Assembly: GCA_018828385.1 (NCBI GenBank)
Contig: JAHJVE010000005.1
Coordinates: 124,001 to 188,000, forward strand
Source: Gammaproteobacteria bacterium
Lineage (GTDB): Bacteria; Pseudomonadota; Gammaproteobacteria; Burkholderiales; Rhodocyclaceae
DNA: 64,000 bases
Direction of reading: 5' to 3'
The notes under the pieces were generated by a model that searched no databases, was not told the DNA's origin, and saw only the letters and a program-made list of their open reading frames with translations. This document shows, in pieces, positions 1 through 8,492 of this stretch. Each line of letters starts with the position of its first letter. The first letter of the stretch is position 1. The translations under genes were made by a program, and so were the position numbers.

Positions 1-533
1 TCGTTCAGTTCGCGCAAGGCGGATGGCTGAATCCCCTCCAGGGTGGCGATGCGCAATACCACGTCATTGCGCAGGCGCTCGGTGAAGTGATTGAGGATTT
101 CGCTGGAATGGTCGTGTTCCAGATGGACCAGTATGGTCGCGATAATCTGTGGGTGTTCGTTTTTGATCAGGTCGGCAACGGTTGTTGCGTCCATCCACTT
201 GAGGCCCTCGATCCCCGAAGTCTCGCCGCCTTGCAGGATGCGGGAAATGAGGTTCGATGCCTTGTCGTCGCCAAGCGCCTTGGTCAGCACGGAGCGGATG
301 TAGTTGTCGGTATCGACGTGTACGGCAGCATGTTCTTCGGCGTTGTTGTGGAATTCGTCGAGAACGCCTTCGACCGTCGTCCGCGGCACGCTCTTGAGCA
401 AGGCCATGGCATGACCAAGTTTTTGCACCTCGCGCGGCCCAAGGTGTTTCAGTACTTCGGCTGCGTGGTCCTCGCCGAGGGCAATCAGCAGCGTGGCACT
501 TTTTTCGAGGCCGTCGTCAGCGCTAGGAGGCAT
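1..533 (-). CDS. fliG: Flagellar motor switch protein FliG (N-terminal part, runs off the window)
   Basis: FliG forms the cytoplasmic rotor ring, binds the MS-ring protein FliF and transmits torque and switching. The first 177 or so residues are visible, beginning MPPSADDGLEKSATLLIALG, followed by the family's typical ALGEDHAAEVLKHL segment and the start of the middle domain. The C-terminal torque helix lies beyond position 1. The ATG at 533 overlaps the 3' end of fliF by 11 bases, so the two are probably translationally coupled. The rightmost bases of fliF provide the ribosome binding region. The family call is secure; only truncation by the window edge limits it. Confidence 0.95.
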   Translation of the reverse strand, partial: MPPSADDGLEKSATLLIALGEDHAAEVLKHLGPREVQKLGHAMALLKSVPRTTVEGVLDEFHNNAEEHAAVHVDTDNYIRSVLTKALGDDKASNLISRILQGGETSGIEGLKWMDATTVADLIKNEHPQIIATILVHLEHDHSSEILNHFTERLRNDVVLRIATLEGIQPSALRELN

Positions 534-2271
534 TGGCGCCCATCCAGTCCTTAATGATGTTGGCTACTGCCTTCGGGTCCGCCTGCGCGAGGTCGCGTGC
601 TTTTTGTACCTTGTTGGCGTAATGATCGATACGAACCTGATCTTCCTGATCTCCATCGACGCCTGAAATCCGCACATGGCCCGCAGCACCTGCAACACCC
701 TCGGCAGTGGCTGCGGCGCGGCGCTCGGCCGCAGACGGGAACATCGTTTTCAGCGACGGCTGGATGATCTTTAGGAAGAGGAAGGCAACGATCAGGCCAA
801 TCACTAGGTATTTCAGGATGTCCTTGGCGTAGGAGATATTTTCCGGATCCTTCCAGAGCGGCAGCGAGGTGTCGACCTTTTCATCTGCGGTGAAGGGCGC
901 ATTGGCAACGGAGATCGAGTCGCCGCGCTCATTGTTGAAGCCCATTGCCTGGCGGACCAGTTCGTTGATCTGTTTCATTTCCGCATCGGGAACCGGCTTG
1001 TTTACGGGCTGGCCGTTCTTGTCGATTTCCTTGCGATGATTGATGACGACTGCGGCGGACAGGCGCCGGATATCCCCCATGCCCTGTTTGGTATGGCGAA
1101 TGGTTCTGTCTACTTCAAAATTGACCGTCGCGTTCTTGTTGGTGTTGAGCGGTTGGCCCACGGAATTGAGTGGTGCGGTGACGCCGGCGGCCTCGAGCCG
1201 GCCTTGAATTTCGCCCGTTTTTCCCGGTTGACCGTTGGAATTGCCGGTGGCCGGTTGGGTCAGCGGCGCGGTGGCCGGTACCGGCGGCTGGTTGGTCAGG
1301 GCGCCTGGTACGCCGCCGGAGGCCTGGTTGATGCTGGCCGATTCAGTGGTCTGGCGGCTGCGCACCGCTGTCGTTTCCGGCGTATTGTTGGGGCGATAGC
1401 TCTCGGCGGTTTGTTCGCTCTGGGAGAAATCGATGTCGGCGGCGACCTGGACCTTGAAGTTTTCGCTGCCGAGCATGGGCTTCAGAATGTCCTCGATGCG
1501 CCTGATGATGCTGCTCTCGATGTCACGGACATACTTGACCTGGGTGGCATCGAGGCCGGCCTCGGTCAGCTTGCTTTTCAACTGCGAAAGGAGGGTGCCG
1601 CTCTGGTCGATGACCGTGACGTTGGCGGCGGGCAACTGCGGTACGCTGGACGAAACCAAGTGGGTGATGCCGGCGATCTGCCCGCCGTCCAGTGTGCGTC
1701 CAGGATAGACGTTGAGCATGACCGATGCGGTCGGCTTTTGTTCTTCGCGAACGAACACAGACGGCTTGGGGATGGCCAGATGAACGCGGGCCGACTGCAC
1801 GGCGCCAATCGACTGGATGGTACGGGCCAGTTCGCCTTCCAGGCCGCGCTGGTAATTGACCTGTTCGGCAAACTGGCTGATACCGAATTTCTGGTTTTCC
1901 ATCAATTCGAAACCCACCATGCCGCCACGCGGCAGCCCCTGCGAGGCTAGTTTCAGGCGAATGTCGTGCACGCGGTCGGCGGGAACCTGCAAGGCGCCAT
2001 TGTCGCTATAGCGGTGAGGGATGTTCTGTTGTTCGAGAACAGCAACGATGGAGCCGCCGTCCTTTTCATTGAGATTCGAGAAAAGAATCTTCCAGTCGGG
2101 CTGCCGGCTCCACAGTATGGTGCCGATGATGATTGCGATCAGGGCGGCGGTAGCCACCATGAAAATGAGTTTCTGCTGACTGCCGAGCCGGTTGAAGGCG
2201 TCGCGCAGACGCTCCAGCGGGTTTCCTGCCGGTGCGTTTCCTGCGGTCGTCTCAGTCGTTGCTGCCATCAA
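523..2271 (-). CDS. fliF: Flagellar MS-ring protein FliF
   Basis: FliF (582 aa, usual length 540-600) builds the membrane-embedded MS ring on which the flagellar rotor and export gate assemble. A first membrane helix lies at about residues 35-55 (LIFMVATAALIAIIIGTILW) and a second near residue 485 (YLVIGLIVAFLFLKII). Between them is the YscJ/FliF periplasmic region with PKPSVFVREEQKPTASVML, typical of ring-building motifs. The middle is Pro/Gly/Thr-rich (about 320-370). The C-terminal tail, ending IIKDWMGANAS, is the expected FliG-binding segment. It is transcribed divergently from the fleS-like gene and overlaps fliG downstream. Confidence 0.97.
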   Translation of the reverse strand: MMAATTETTAGNAPAGNPLERLRDAFNRLGSQQKLIFMVATAALIAIIIGTILWSRQPDWKILFSNLNEKDGGSIVAVLEQQNIPHRYSDNGALQVPADRVHDIRLKLASQGLPRGGMVGFELMENQKFGISQFAEQVNYQRGLEGELARTIQSIGAVQSARVHLAIPKPSVFVREEQKPTASVMLNVYPGRTLDGGQIAGITHLVSSSVPQLPAANVTVIDQSGTLLSQLKSKLTEAGLDATQVKYVRDIESSIIRRIEDILKPMLGSENFKVQVAADIDFSQSEQTAESYRPNNTPETTAVRSRQTTESASINQASGGVPGALTNQPPVPATAPLTQPATGNSNGQPGKTGEIQGRLEAAGVTAPLNSVGQPLNTNKNATVNFEVDRTIRHTKQGMGDIRRLSAAVVINHRKEIDKNGQPVNKPVPDAEMKQINELVRQAMGFNNERGDSISVANAPFTADEKVDTSLPLWKDPENISYAKDILKYLVIGLIVAFLFLKIIQPSLKTMFPSAAERRAAATAEGVAGAAGHVRISGVDGDQEDQVRIDHYANKVQKARDLAQADPKAVANIIKDWMGANAS

Positions 2272-2400
2272 TAGCCGGTCAAAATGCGGTGAAACAGAAG
2301 AAGAATCAATCGAGAAGCCAAATTATCCTAGAAATATTCTACTATTACCCGCGCTGAATTCGCCCTTTCTTTTTTCTATCTTGCCGCACTGAGCAATCCT

Positions 2401-3573
2401 TTGACCCCTGATTCCGACACCAAGACGGCCGAATTGCAACGGGCATTCGCCATGTTCAATCAGGTCTCGGCCGAACTGACCCAGGCCTATGAAGCCCTGC
2501 AGGTACGCGCCGCATCCTTGACTGAAGAGCTGGCATTGGCCAATGGCGAGTTGCGTCGGCAATACCAGGAAAAGGAAGCACTTTCCGAGCGCCTGTCGTC
2601 CTTGCTTGATGCCTTGCCGGCTGGCGTTGTGCTGCTTGATTCGTCGGCTATCGTGGTGGCGGTCAACCCTGCAGCCATGGCCATTTTTGGCGCTGACATG
2701 GTGGCGCAGCATTGGGGTGATGTCGTCCGGGCCAGCCTCGAGCCAACTATGGCGGTCGGCGAGTGGTTGCATGGGGAAAGTCGTTTATCGATCGGCGAAA
2801 GTGCCCTGCCGTCGGCCGGCGGAAAGATTCTGCTCATCCACGACGTGACGGCCGCGCACCGGATGAAAACCGAATTGGAGCGGAGCCAGCGTCTTGCCGC
2901 CATGGGCGAAATGGCCGCGTCGTTGGCCCATCAACTGCGCACGCCTTTGGCCGCCGCGCTGCTCTATACCTCCAATCTGGGCGAGGCGGGGGTTTCCGAC
3001 GAGGCCCGCGCCAAGTTCTCGGAGAAAGCGAACGGACAGTTGCGGCGCCTGGAGCGACTGATTCAGGACGTGCTGCTCTTCGCGCGGGGCGAGAGCATCG
3101 GGCGGGATGTCATTCCGGTTTCCGACCTGTTGAGCGAAGCCGCACAAACCGTCGAGCCGCTGATGCGTGAGCACGGTCTTGAATTTGTGCTCGACGATGC
3201 GTGTGAGGCTGCGGTTCTTGTCGGCAGTCGCAAGGCCTTGTTCGGTGCGCTCGTCAATTTGCTGGAGAATGCCATGCAGGCGACGGCAACGGGCGGCAAA
3301 ATTTGCCTGTCCGGCAAACGACGCGGCGATCTGGTGGCGGTCAGCGTGCACGACGGTGGCCCCGGCATTTCGCGGGAAATGCAGGCGCGCATCTTCGAGC
3401 CGTTTTTTACCACCAAGGGGCAGGGGACCGGTCTGGGACTGGCCATTGCGCTCGGCGTGGCGAGGGCGCACGGCGGAACGATAGAACTGTTTTCGGAGCC
3501 TGGCGACGGTGCCGAATTTGTCATTACCTTGCCGGTTGCGCCGGCAGAGAGCGAAGTTGAAAACCATGGCTGA
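2401..3573 (+). CDS. fleS: PAS-domain sensor histidine kinase, FleS/FlrB type
   Basis: Cytoplasmic histidine kinase expected to phosphorylate the adjacent sigma-54 activator and so set mid-class flagellar gene expression. The 390-residue protein has no membrane helix. It has a coiled-coil-like N terminus, a PAS segment (about 65-110, LDALPAGVVLLDSS), the H box SLAHQLRTPLAAA (about 178-190), an N box ENAMQA and glycine boxes GGPGIS and GTGLGLAIA. The start is uncertain: TTG at 2401 gives the full reading frame but has no clear ribosome binding site, and an internal ATG at 2452 is the alternative. The last codons overlap the next gene by 8 bases. The FleS-like name rests on domain order and on the flagellar neighbours. 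Confidence 0.88.
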   Translation: MTPDSDTKTAELQRAFAMFNQVSAELTQAYEALQVRAASLTEELALANGELRRQYQEKEALSERLSSLLDALPAGVVLLDSSAIVVAVNPAAMAIFGADMVAQHWGDVVRASLEPTMAVGEWLHGESRLSIGESALPSAGGKILLIHDVTAAHRMKTELERSQRLAAMGEMAASLAHQLRTPLAAALLYTSNLGEAGVSDEARAKFSEKANGQLRRLERLIQDVLLFARGESIGRDVIPVSDLLSEAAQTVEPLMREHGLEFVLDDACEAAVLVGSRKALFGALVNLLENAMQATATGGKICLSGKRRGDLVAVSVHDGGPGISREMQARIFEPFFTTKGQGTGLGLAIALGVARAHGGTIELFSEPGDGAEFVITLPVAPAESEVENHG

Positions 3574-4915
3574 ACACAGTTTGCCCATTCTTGTTGTTGA
3601 AGATGATCCCAGCCTGCGCGAGGCGATTGGCGACACCCTCGAACTCGCCGGCCGCCCTTATGTGGCGGTAGACGGTGGCGAGGCGGCATTGAAAGTGTTG
3701 GGCGAGCAGGCTTTTTCGATTGTCGTCAGCGATGTGCGCATGATGCCGATGGACGGCATTACCTTGCTCAAGGAAATCAGGGGGCGCCTGCCACATCTTC
3801 CGGTGGTGCTCATGACAGCGTATGCCGAGGTGGACAAGGCCGTTGATGCCATGCGCTCGGGTGCCTGTGACTTTTTGCTCAAGCCTTTCGAGCCCAAGGC
3901 TCTGCTCGCTCATATCAATAAATATGAATTGCCGGAAACCGATGATGCGGCGGGCGTCGTCGCCATCGATCCAGCCAGTCGGGAATTGTTCGCCATCGCA
4001 CAGCGTGTGGCGCAGACCGATGCTACGGTTCTGCTTACAGGAGAATCGGGGGTTGGCAAGGAAGTGGTCGCTCGCTTCATCCATCGGCAGTCGGCTCGTC
4101 GCGATGGGCCATTTGTCGCCATCAACTGCGCGGCAATCCCGGATAGCCTGCTTGAGGCGACGCTGTTCGGTTACGAGAAGGGCGCCTTTACAGGTGCGCA
4201 GCAAGCCCAGGCGGGCAAGTTCGAGCAGGCTCAGGATGGCACTCTGCTTCTCGACGAAGTCACCGAAATGCCCTTGGGGCTCCAGGCCAAGCTGCTCCGC
4301 GTCCTGCAGGAACGTGAGGTCGAGCGGGTGGGGGGCAAGAAGCCGGTGCCGCTGAATATCCGCATCGTTGCCACCTCAAACCGCGACATGGCCGAGGCTG
4401 TTGCCAAGGGTGTCTTTCGCGAGGATCTATATTACCGGCTCAATGTATTTCCGGTAGCCATTCCGCCACTGCGTGAGCGAAGACTCGATATCGTGCCCAT
4501 CGCGCGCTATTTTCTCGTCGAACATGGCGGACGTTTTGGTCGAAATGGCGTCGGATTCGGTGCGCAGGCAGAAGAGGCTCTGGCGCACCATGCCTGGCCG
4601 GGCAATGTGCGGGAGCTGGAAAATGTGATCCAGCGCGCGCTGATCCTGTCGACCGGACCGGAAATTGGCATCGAGCACCTTAATTTGGCGCCGGTCCCGG
4701 CGGGTGAGCCGCGGCGGACAACTGCCGAATCCGCGGTCCCCGAAGCCGAAAAAAGAGCCGATAATATGAAGGATCTTGAGCGCGACCATATCCTTAGGAC
4801 GCTGGCTGAAATGGGGGGCTCCCGAAAACTGGCCATCGAACGTCTGGGGATTTCGGAGCGGACCTTGCGCTACAAGTTGCAGCAGTACAGGGATGAAGGA
4901 TATTTCAAGGATTGA
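3566..4915 (+). CDS. fleR: Sigma-54-dependent flagellar response regulator, FleR/FlrC type
   Basis: NtrC-family activator of RpoN-dependent flagellar promoters. From the ATG at 3566 (overlapping fleS) it is 449 residues: a receiver domain with phospho-acceptor Asp56 in VVSDVRMMP, an AAA+ domain with Walker A GESGVGKE, the sigma-54-contacting GAFTGA loop, Walker B GTLLLDE, and a C-terminal Fis-type helix-turn-helix (KLAIERLGISERTLRYKL). An upstream in-frame start near 3509 would lie deep in fleS and is unlikely. A sigma-54 promoter and fliE follow directly, as expected of a regulator next to its target. Confidence 0.93.
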   Translation: MAEHSLPILVVEDDPSLREAIGDTLELAGRPYVAVDGGEAALKVLGEQAFSIVVSDVRMMPMDGITLLKEIRGRLPHLPVVLMTAYAEVDKAVDAMRSGACDFLLKPFEPKALLAHINKYELPETDDAAGVVAIDPASRELFAIAQRVAQTDATVLLTGESGVGKEVVARFIHRQSARRDGPFVAINCAAIPDSLLEATLFGYEKGAFTGAQQAQAGKFEQAQDGTLLLDEVTEMPLGLQAKLLRVLQEREVERVGGKKPVPLNIRIVATSNRDMAEAVAKGVFREDLYYRLNVFPVAIPPLRERRLDIVPIARYFLVEHGGRFGRNGVGFGAQAEEALAHHAWPGNVRELENVIQRALILSTGPEIGIEHLNLAPVPAGEPRRTTAESAVPEAEKRADNMKDLERDHILRTLAEMGGSRKLAIERLGISERTLRYKLQQYRDEGYFKD

Positions 4916-4917
4916 AG

Positions 4918-4935
4918 TTGGCCTGACTATTGCTT
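4918..4935 (+). promoter_or_regulatory. Sigma-54 promoter for fliE
   Basis: TTGGCCTGACTATTGCTT has the invariant GG (4920-4921) and GC (4932-4933) separated by exactly 10 bases, with a good -12 box (TTGC). It lies 28 bases upstream of the fliE start and directly after the gene for a sigma-54 activator. RpoN control of fliE is the established arrangement in polar flagellates, so this is well supported by position and spacing. Confidence 0.75.
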
Positions 4936-4963
4936 GTAAGAAGGCAGGATTAAGGAGCTGGTT

Positions 4964-5290
4964 ATGGACACCCAAGGTATTGAGCAAATGTTGAGCGTGC
5001 TGCGTTCCACCGCCGCGCAGGCATCCGGCAAACCGGCCGAGAGCGCCGCTACGGGCACGGCTGGTGGGGTGGATTTCGCACAGGTACTGAAATCGTCGAT
5101 CGACAAGGTTAACCAGACCCAGCAGCAGGCTGACGGAATGGCTGAAAAACTTGCCGCCGGTGATACCACCCAGAACCTCCACGAAGTAATGATCGCGCTC
5201 CAGACCGCCAGCGTTTCCTTCCAGGAAATGGTTCAGGTGCGCAACAAATTGGTCACGGCTTATCAGGACGTGATGAACATCCAGGTTTGA
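4964..5290 (+). CDS. fliE: Flagellar hook-basal body adaptor FliE
   Basis: FliE (108 aa, normal length) joins the MS ring to the proximal rod and is among the first exported rod proteins. The C-terminal pattern NLHEVMIALQTASVSFQEM and the ending VRNKLVTAYQDVMNIQV are diagnostic. An AAGGAG ribosome site precedes the ATG. The gene follows the fleS-fleR pair and is separated from fliF by it, whereas fliE and fliF are adjacent in many bacteria. Confidence 0.96.
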   Translation: MDTQGIEQMLSVLRSTAAQASGKPAESAATGTAGGVDFAQVLKSSIDKVNQTQQQADGMAEKLAAGDTTQNLHEVMIALQTASVSFQEMVQVRNKLVTAYQDVMNIQV

Positions 5291-5298
5291 GCGGCTTT

Positions 5299-6090
5299 CT
5301 AGTTCAATCCTGATGAGCGCAACTTGTGCTCACGCTCCTGTCGGGTGATGTAGCGCTCGATGAAGGCCAGGCGGGTGCCTGGCAGGCTGACGAATTCGCA
5401 GCCAAGGCGCAACTGTTGTTCGCCATTGAACGTTTCTGTTTTCAGTACTTCGCATACCCGCAGATTGACCGACAGCACGCTTTCGCCGGGAATTTCCAGG
5501 CGGCAGTCGTGGAACAGTGTACCGAGCGAAAACAGGTCGGCGTCCCCGATGGGGCCAAGCAAGCTCAGGCCTCCACCGCTGAGGTCAAAAAGCGGGTAGT
5601 CGACGACGCTGTGTCCTCCGGCTGGATTGGTGACGGCCAGTTTGCAGCGCAGCGGCGTCAGGTGAGGCATTTCGACGCGGAAGAATTCCCGACGTTGCAG
5701 GCGAAGGATAGAAGCCGGCAACGGGGCGATCAGGGCTTTTTTGTCGTCGATGCTGGCCAGCGCGAGGCCATTTAGGCGAATCTGGATTTTGACGCGTTCC
5801 AGCGGCGCGGTCAGCGTGATGCGTGTGGCCTTGAGGGCGGCATCGTTGCTCGCAGCGTGGTTCGAGCCATCAAGAACCAGTTGGCCTGCTTGTTCATCGA
5901 GCGACAACAGGGTCGAGAGAAAAAAGGCCTCGCCGTCACCCAGATAGACGGTGATCAGGGTGTGATGTTTGAGCAAGGCGCGCAGATGAACAAGGATTTC
6001 AGCGCGGTTGTGGATGAGGTATTTGCCGTAGGTGGCGGGTTGGTCAATTTCGAAAACGGGGACCGAAACTTCGTTTTGAACGAGGGTCAT
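5299..6090 (-). CDS. ycgR: c-di-GMP-binding flagellar brake protein, YcgR/PilZ family
   Basis: YcgR-type proteins bind c-di-GMP through a PilZ domain and slow the flagellar motor. An N-terminal YcgR domain occupies about residues 10-110, followed by a PilZ domain with the RxxxR c-di-GMP motif (QRREFFRVEMP) and the second motif DLSGGGLSLLG. The ATG at 6090 (MTLVQNEVSV) is preferred over a longer frame starting at 6156, which would overlap the flhB-like gene. It is the last gene of the leftward fliC-to-ycgR block. With the diguanylate cyclase at 30.5-32.3 kb the window carries both a maker and a probable reader of c-di-GMP. Confidence 0.88.
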   Translation of the reverse strand: MTLVQNEVSVPVFEIDQPATYGKYLIHNRAEILVHLRALLKHHTLITVYLGDGEAFFLSTLLSLDEQAGQLVLDGSNHAASNDAALKATRITLTAPLERVKIQIRLNGLALASIDDKKALIAPLPASILRLQRREFFRVEMPHLTPLRCKLAVTNPAGGHSVVDYPLFDLSGGGLSLLGPIGDADLFSLGTLFHDCRLEIPGESVLSVNLRVCEVLKTETFNGEQQLRLGCEFVSLPGTRLAFIERYITRQEREHKLRSSGLN

Positions 6091-6100
6091 GAAGCCTGAA

Positions 6101-6412
6101 TCAAGGTGGAGGTTGAGTGGGCAGGCCGATCTGGGCGGCCGGGCTGCCGTGTTCAAGCCGATACAGCCAGGCTAGAAGTTCGGCGACAGCCATGTATAAC
6201 TGGGGTGGGATGCGCTCGTCAATATCCACCTGAGTTAACAGGGCGACGAGCTCTGGCGATTCATGAACATAAATGCCATGTTCCCTGGCGCGGGCGATGA
6301 TCTGTTCGGCAATCAGCCCCTTGCCTTTGGCGACGACGCGTGGCGCTGCATCGGTCTGGCTGTAGGCCAGAGCGACTGCCTCGCGGGTAGCTTCATTCCC
6401 CGGCTTGGCCAT
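6101..6412 (-). CDS. FlhB-like C-terminal domain protein (EscU/YscU/FlhB cytoplasmic domain)
   Basis: A 103-residue stand-alone relative of the cytoplasmic domain of the export-gate protein FlhB. The segment ALAYSQTDAAPRVVAKGKGLIAEQIIARAREHGI aligns with the region after the NPTH cleavage site of FlhB, but the NPTH site and membrane helices are absent. The C-terminal half (VDIDERIPPQLYMAVAELLAW) is characteristic of the short FlhB2-type family. The gene overlaps the 3' end of fliK by 20 bases; FliK and FlhB cooperate in export-specificity switching, so the pairing is functionally sensible. The exact role of these short homologues is not well established. Confidence 0.85.
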   Translation of the reverse strand: MAKPGNEATREAVALAYSQTDAAPRVVAKGKGLIAEQIIARAREHGIYVHESPELVALLTQVDIDERIPPQLYMAVAELLAWLYRLEHGSPAAQIGLPTQPPP

Positions 6413-7730
6413 GATCGACGCGGAGTTGGGTGAGTGTCAGCCCGGCGGCTTCCAGTTGCTCGCGCAGCGCCTGGGTGCTGTCGCGCAGCTTGGCTTCGCT
6501 GGCTGGTTTTTCGGTGCTGACTGAAACGGCCAAGGCGCCGCCTGCGCCCAGCCGCAAGGTGACATCGATGCCGCCAAGGGCCGGCAGGTCGAGTTTTAAC
6601 CGGGTCTGCCAGGGCCTGGCTGAATCGCCATCCGGTGAGGTCTGAGCGTCATCGGTATCGCCGGAAATTTCCCACCACATCGGCTGGCCGGGCCAGACTT
6701 GACCTTGCCAGACAAAATTCTGGGTCGCCAGACCGTTCAGCTGTTGCTGAACCAGCGAAACCAGCTCCCGTGGGACCGGGTTTTCGTTAGGGACGGTGGG
6801 AGTCGGCGGCGTAGCGGTGGTGTTCGGGGCGGATGTCGGGAGCGCCGGGGGCTGCGGTGTCGAAGTTGTCGGCGTAGCGCTGCGGTCGAGCGGCGCCCCT
6901 TTCAAAATATCGCCAAAATTCCGGTTGACCGTAGGATTGATACCTTCGGGCACTGATTTGTTGGCGATCGCTCCTGGAGGCACATGGGCTAATCCGCCGG
7001 AGGCGGCTGGCGATGACTGCATGCGAAGCATCGCATCCGGGGCGCTGTCCGGGGCAAGGTTGCTGCCGGGAAGGAAATTTGAGCTGCGATTGATGAATTC
7101 CGGGGCATTCGCCGGTGCCGGCGAGAGTTTTCCCTGCGGCTCCTGAAGCAGCGCGGCTGTTGGCAACTGGCCGCTCACCCAGCGTGCTTGGTGCGCCTCG
7201 TAAAACATGCCGCTCTGAGTGAGTGCCTGCTTCAATACGGGGGCCAGCTCGGCACCGGTTTTGGGCATGGTTTCGACCAGTGGCTGGCTACGGTTGAGGG
7301 CGGCGGGGGGTGCCTGCTTCCCTTCGCCTTCGAGCGGCGTGAGCAGGTTGCCGATGACCTTGCCGGCTGTGCTCAGGGAAGTGCTGACCGATTCGGGAAG
7401 GCTGGCGGCAGTCTTGCCCGAGGAACGATTGGCAACGAAGGCCAGAATGAGTTTGCCATCGCTTTCAGCAACTTCAAGTTCGAGTGTGTCGCCAGGTTTT
7501 GCCGAAAAAGGCAGGGCCAGTGTGATGTCGCGCTGGGCGACAATTGCCCGATAAGTACCGTTCGGTAGCAGGGCCTGGATTTCAGCCAGGAGGCGCTGGC
7601 CCGGAACTGCGTTGCTGAGTACGTCGGCGACGCGTTGCGCGGCAGGAACGGGCGCTGTCTGCTGATTCTGCAGTGCGCCAGTGTCAGGTATTACCAACCG
7701 CAGACTGCTGGCAACGTCCGGCGGGATCAT
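6393..7730 (-). CDS. fliK: Flagellar hook-length control protein FliK
   Basis: FliK (445 aa) is secreted during hook growth, measures hook length and switches export to filament substrates. The N-terminal two thirds are low-complexity, rich in Pro, Ala, Thr and Ser (a PPALPTSAPNTTATPPTPT tract around 295-315), as expected for a ruler. The C-terminal domain (about 345-445) has the Flg_hook pattern LKLDLPALGGIDVTLRLG followed by LREQLEAAGLTLTQLRV. Its start overlaps the stop of fliT. Sequence conservation in FliK is low, so the call rests on the C-terminal domain and the location. Confidence 0.88.
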   Translation of the reverse strand: MIPPDVASSLRLVIPDTGALQNQQTAPVPAAQRVADVLSNAVPGQRLLAEIQALLPNGTYRAIVAQRDITLALPFSAKPGDTLELEVAESDGKLILAFVANRSSGKTAASLPESVSTSLSTAGKVIGNLLTPLEGEGKQAPPAALNRSQPLVETMPKTGAELAPVLKQALTQSGMFYEAHQARWVSGQLPTAALLQEPQGKLSPAPANAPEFINRSSNFLPGSNLAPDSAPDAMLRMQSSPAASGGLAHVPPGAIANKSVPEGINPTVNRNFGDILKGAPLDRSATPTTSTPQPPALPTSAPNTTATPPTPTVPNENPVPRELVSLVQQQLNGLATQNFVWQGQVWPGQPMWWEISGDTDDAQTSPDGDSARPWQTRLKLDLPALGGIDVTLRLGAGGALAVSVSTEKPASEAKLRDSTQALREQLEAAGLTLTQLRVDHGQAGE

Positions 7731-8002
7731 GGTTTTGCCGGGGGCGCTATGGCATTCGCAAACGCGTTAACCAGCGGGGCGATTTGATCTTTGCGTTCCG
7801 AGCAAACCAAGAGGGCGGAGTCCAGAAGCCGCAAAACTTCCTGAACTTGCTTGCGGATGTCGGGCGTTGCCAGGTTGCGATAGTTTGATGAACGGACTGT
7901 CTCCATCGTCCGCAGCAAATCCTGAAGAAGACCATCAACTTTTTCCCACTCACCGTTTTCGGCAATATCCAGCAAGGCATGCAGCCCTTGGGTGAGCTGC
8001 AA
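7727..8002 (-). CDS. fliT: FliT-like flagellar export chaperone
   Basis: Small helical protein (91 aa) fitting FliT, the export chaperone for the filament cap FliD. The heptad-rich segments ALLDIAENGEWEKVDGLLQ and IRKQVQEVLRLLDSALL match the family's short helices. The likely start is TTG at 8002 with AGGA upstream; there is no in-frame ATG. It sits between fliS and fliK in the order fliD-fliS-fliT, the usual chaperone arrangement, and its stop overlaps the fliK start. Confidence 0.8.
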   Translation of the reverse strand: MQLTQGLHALLDIAENGEWEKVDGLLQDLLRTMETVRSSNYRNLATPDIRKQVQEVLRLLDSALLVCSERKDQIAPLVNAFANAIAPPAKP

Positions 8003-8018
8003 AAGGATATTTTCCTGG

Positions 8019-8429
8019 CTAGGTTTGTTGGTCAGGGCTCTGTCTCCCGGCTACGCCGATTTCACGCCAGGCAGAGGCGATTTCTCCGAGCAGGCCTTGA
8101 ACTTCACGAATGGCATTGGCGTCTTTATGGACGTTCGCGTGAATCAGGCGTGAGGCCATGTAGTCGTAAAGTGCCTTGAGGTTTTGCGCCAAATCGCCAC
8201 CCTGTTCGGTGTCCAGGCTGGCAGACAGGCCGCTGAGGATGATGTCAATGGCCTTCATCAGCGAATCCGATTTGCCCTTGAAATCGTTGGCTGCGAGCCT
8301 GGTCTGAGCTTGCTGCAAAGCGCTTTCGGCGCCATCGAACAACAGCACGATCAGTCGATGCGGATCAGCGCCACGCACGTCCGACTCGATACTGATCTGT
8401 TTGTACGAGGCAATAGGGCTTGAAAACAT
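8019..8429 (-). CDS. fliS: Flagellin export chaperone FliS
   Basis: FliS (136 aa from the ATG at 8429) keeps flagellin unpolymerised before export. Typical features are YKQISIESDVRGADPHRLIV near the N terminus, LFDGAESALQQA, and ALYDYMASRLIHANVHKD. An upstream in-frame start at 8468 would add 13 residues with no family support. It lies downstream of fliD and upstream of fliT in one leftward unit. Confidence 0.95.
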   Translation of the reverse strand: MFSSPIASYKQISIESDVRGADPHRLIVLLFDGAESALQQAQTRLAANDFKGKSDSLMKAIDIILSGLSASLDTEQGGDLAQNLKALYDYMASRLIHANVHKDANAIREVQGLLGEIASAWREIGVAGRQSPDQQT

Positions 8430-8492
8430 GAATTCGCGATCAAATTGTGGGGAAACGTATCTTAACAAGGACGAGCGAAGCGGGGGTTATGC

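Noticed and set aside
1036-1950. A 304-codon open frame on the plus strand inside fliF
   Set aside because: It is antisense to a clear fliF, has no ribosome site or recognisable domain and reflects high-GC codon structure.
2391-2408. Possible leftward sigma-54 promoter for fliF (GG-N10-GC on the minus strand)
   Set aside because: The -24 element is poor (GGGGTCA), it sits on the start of the divergent kinase gene and is 120 bases from fliF.
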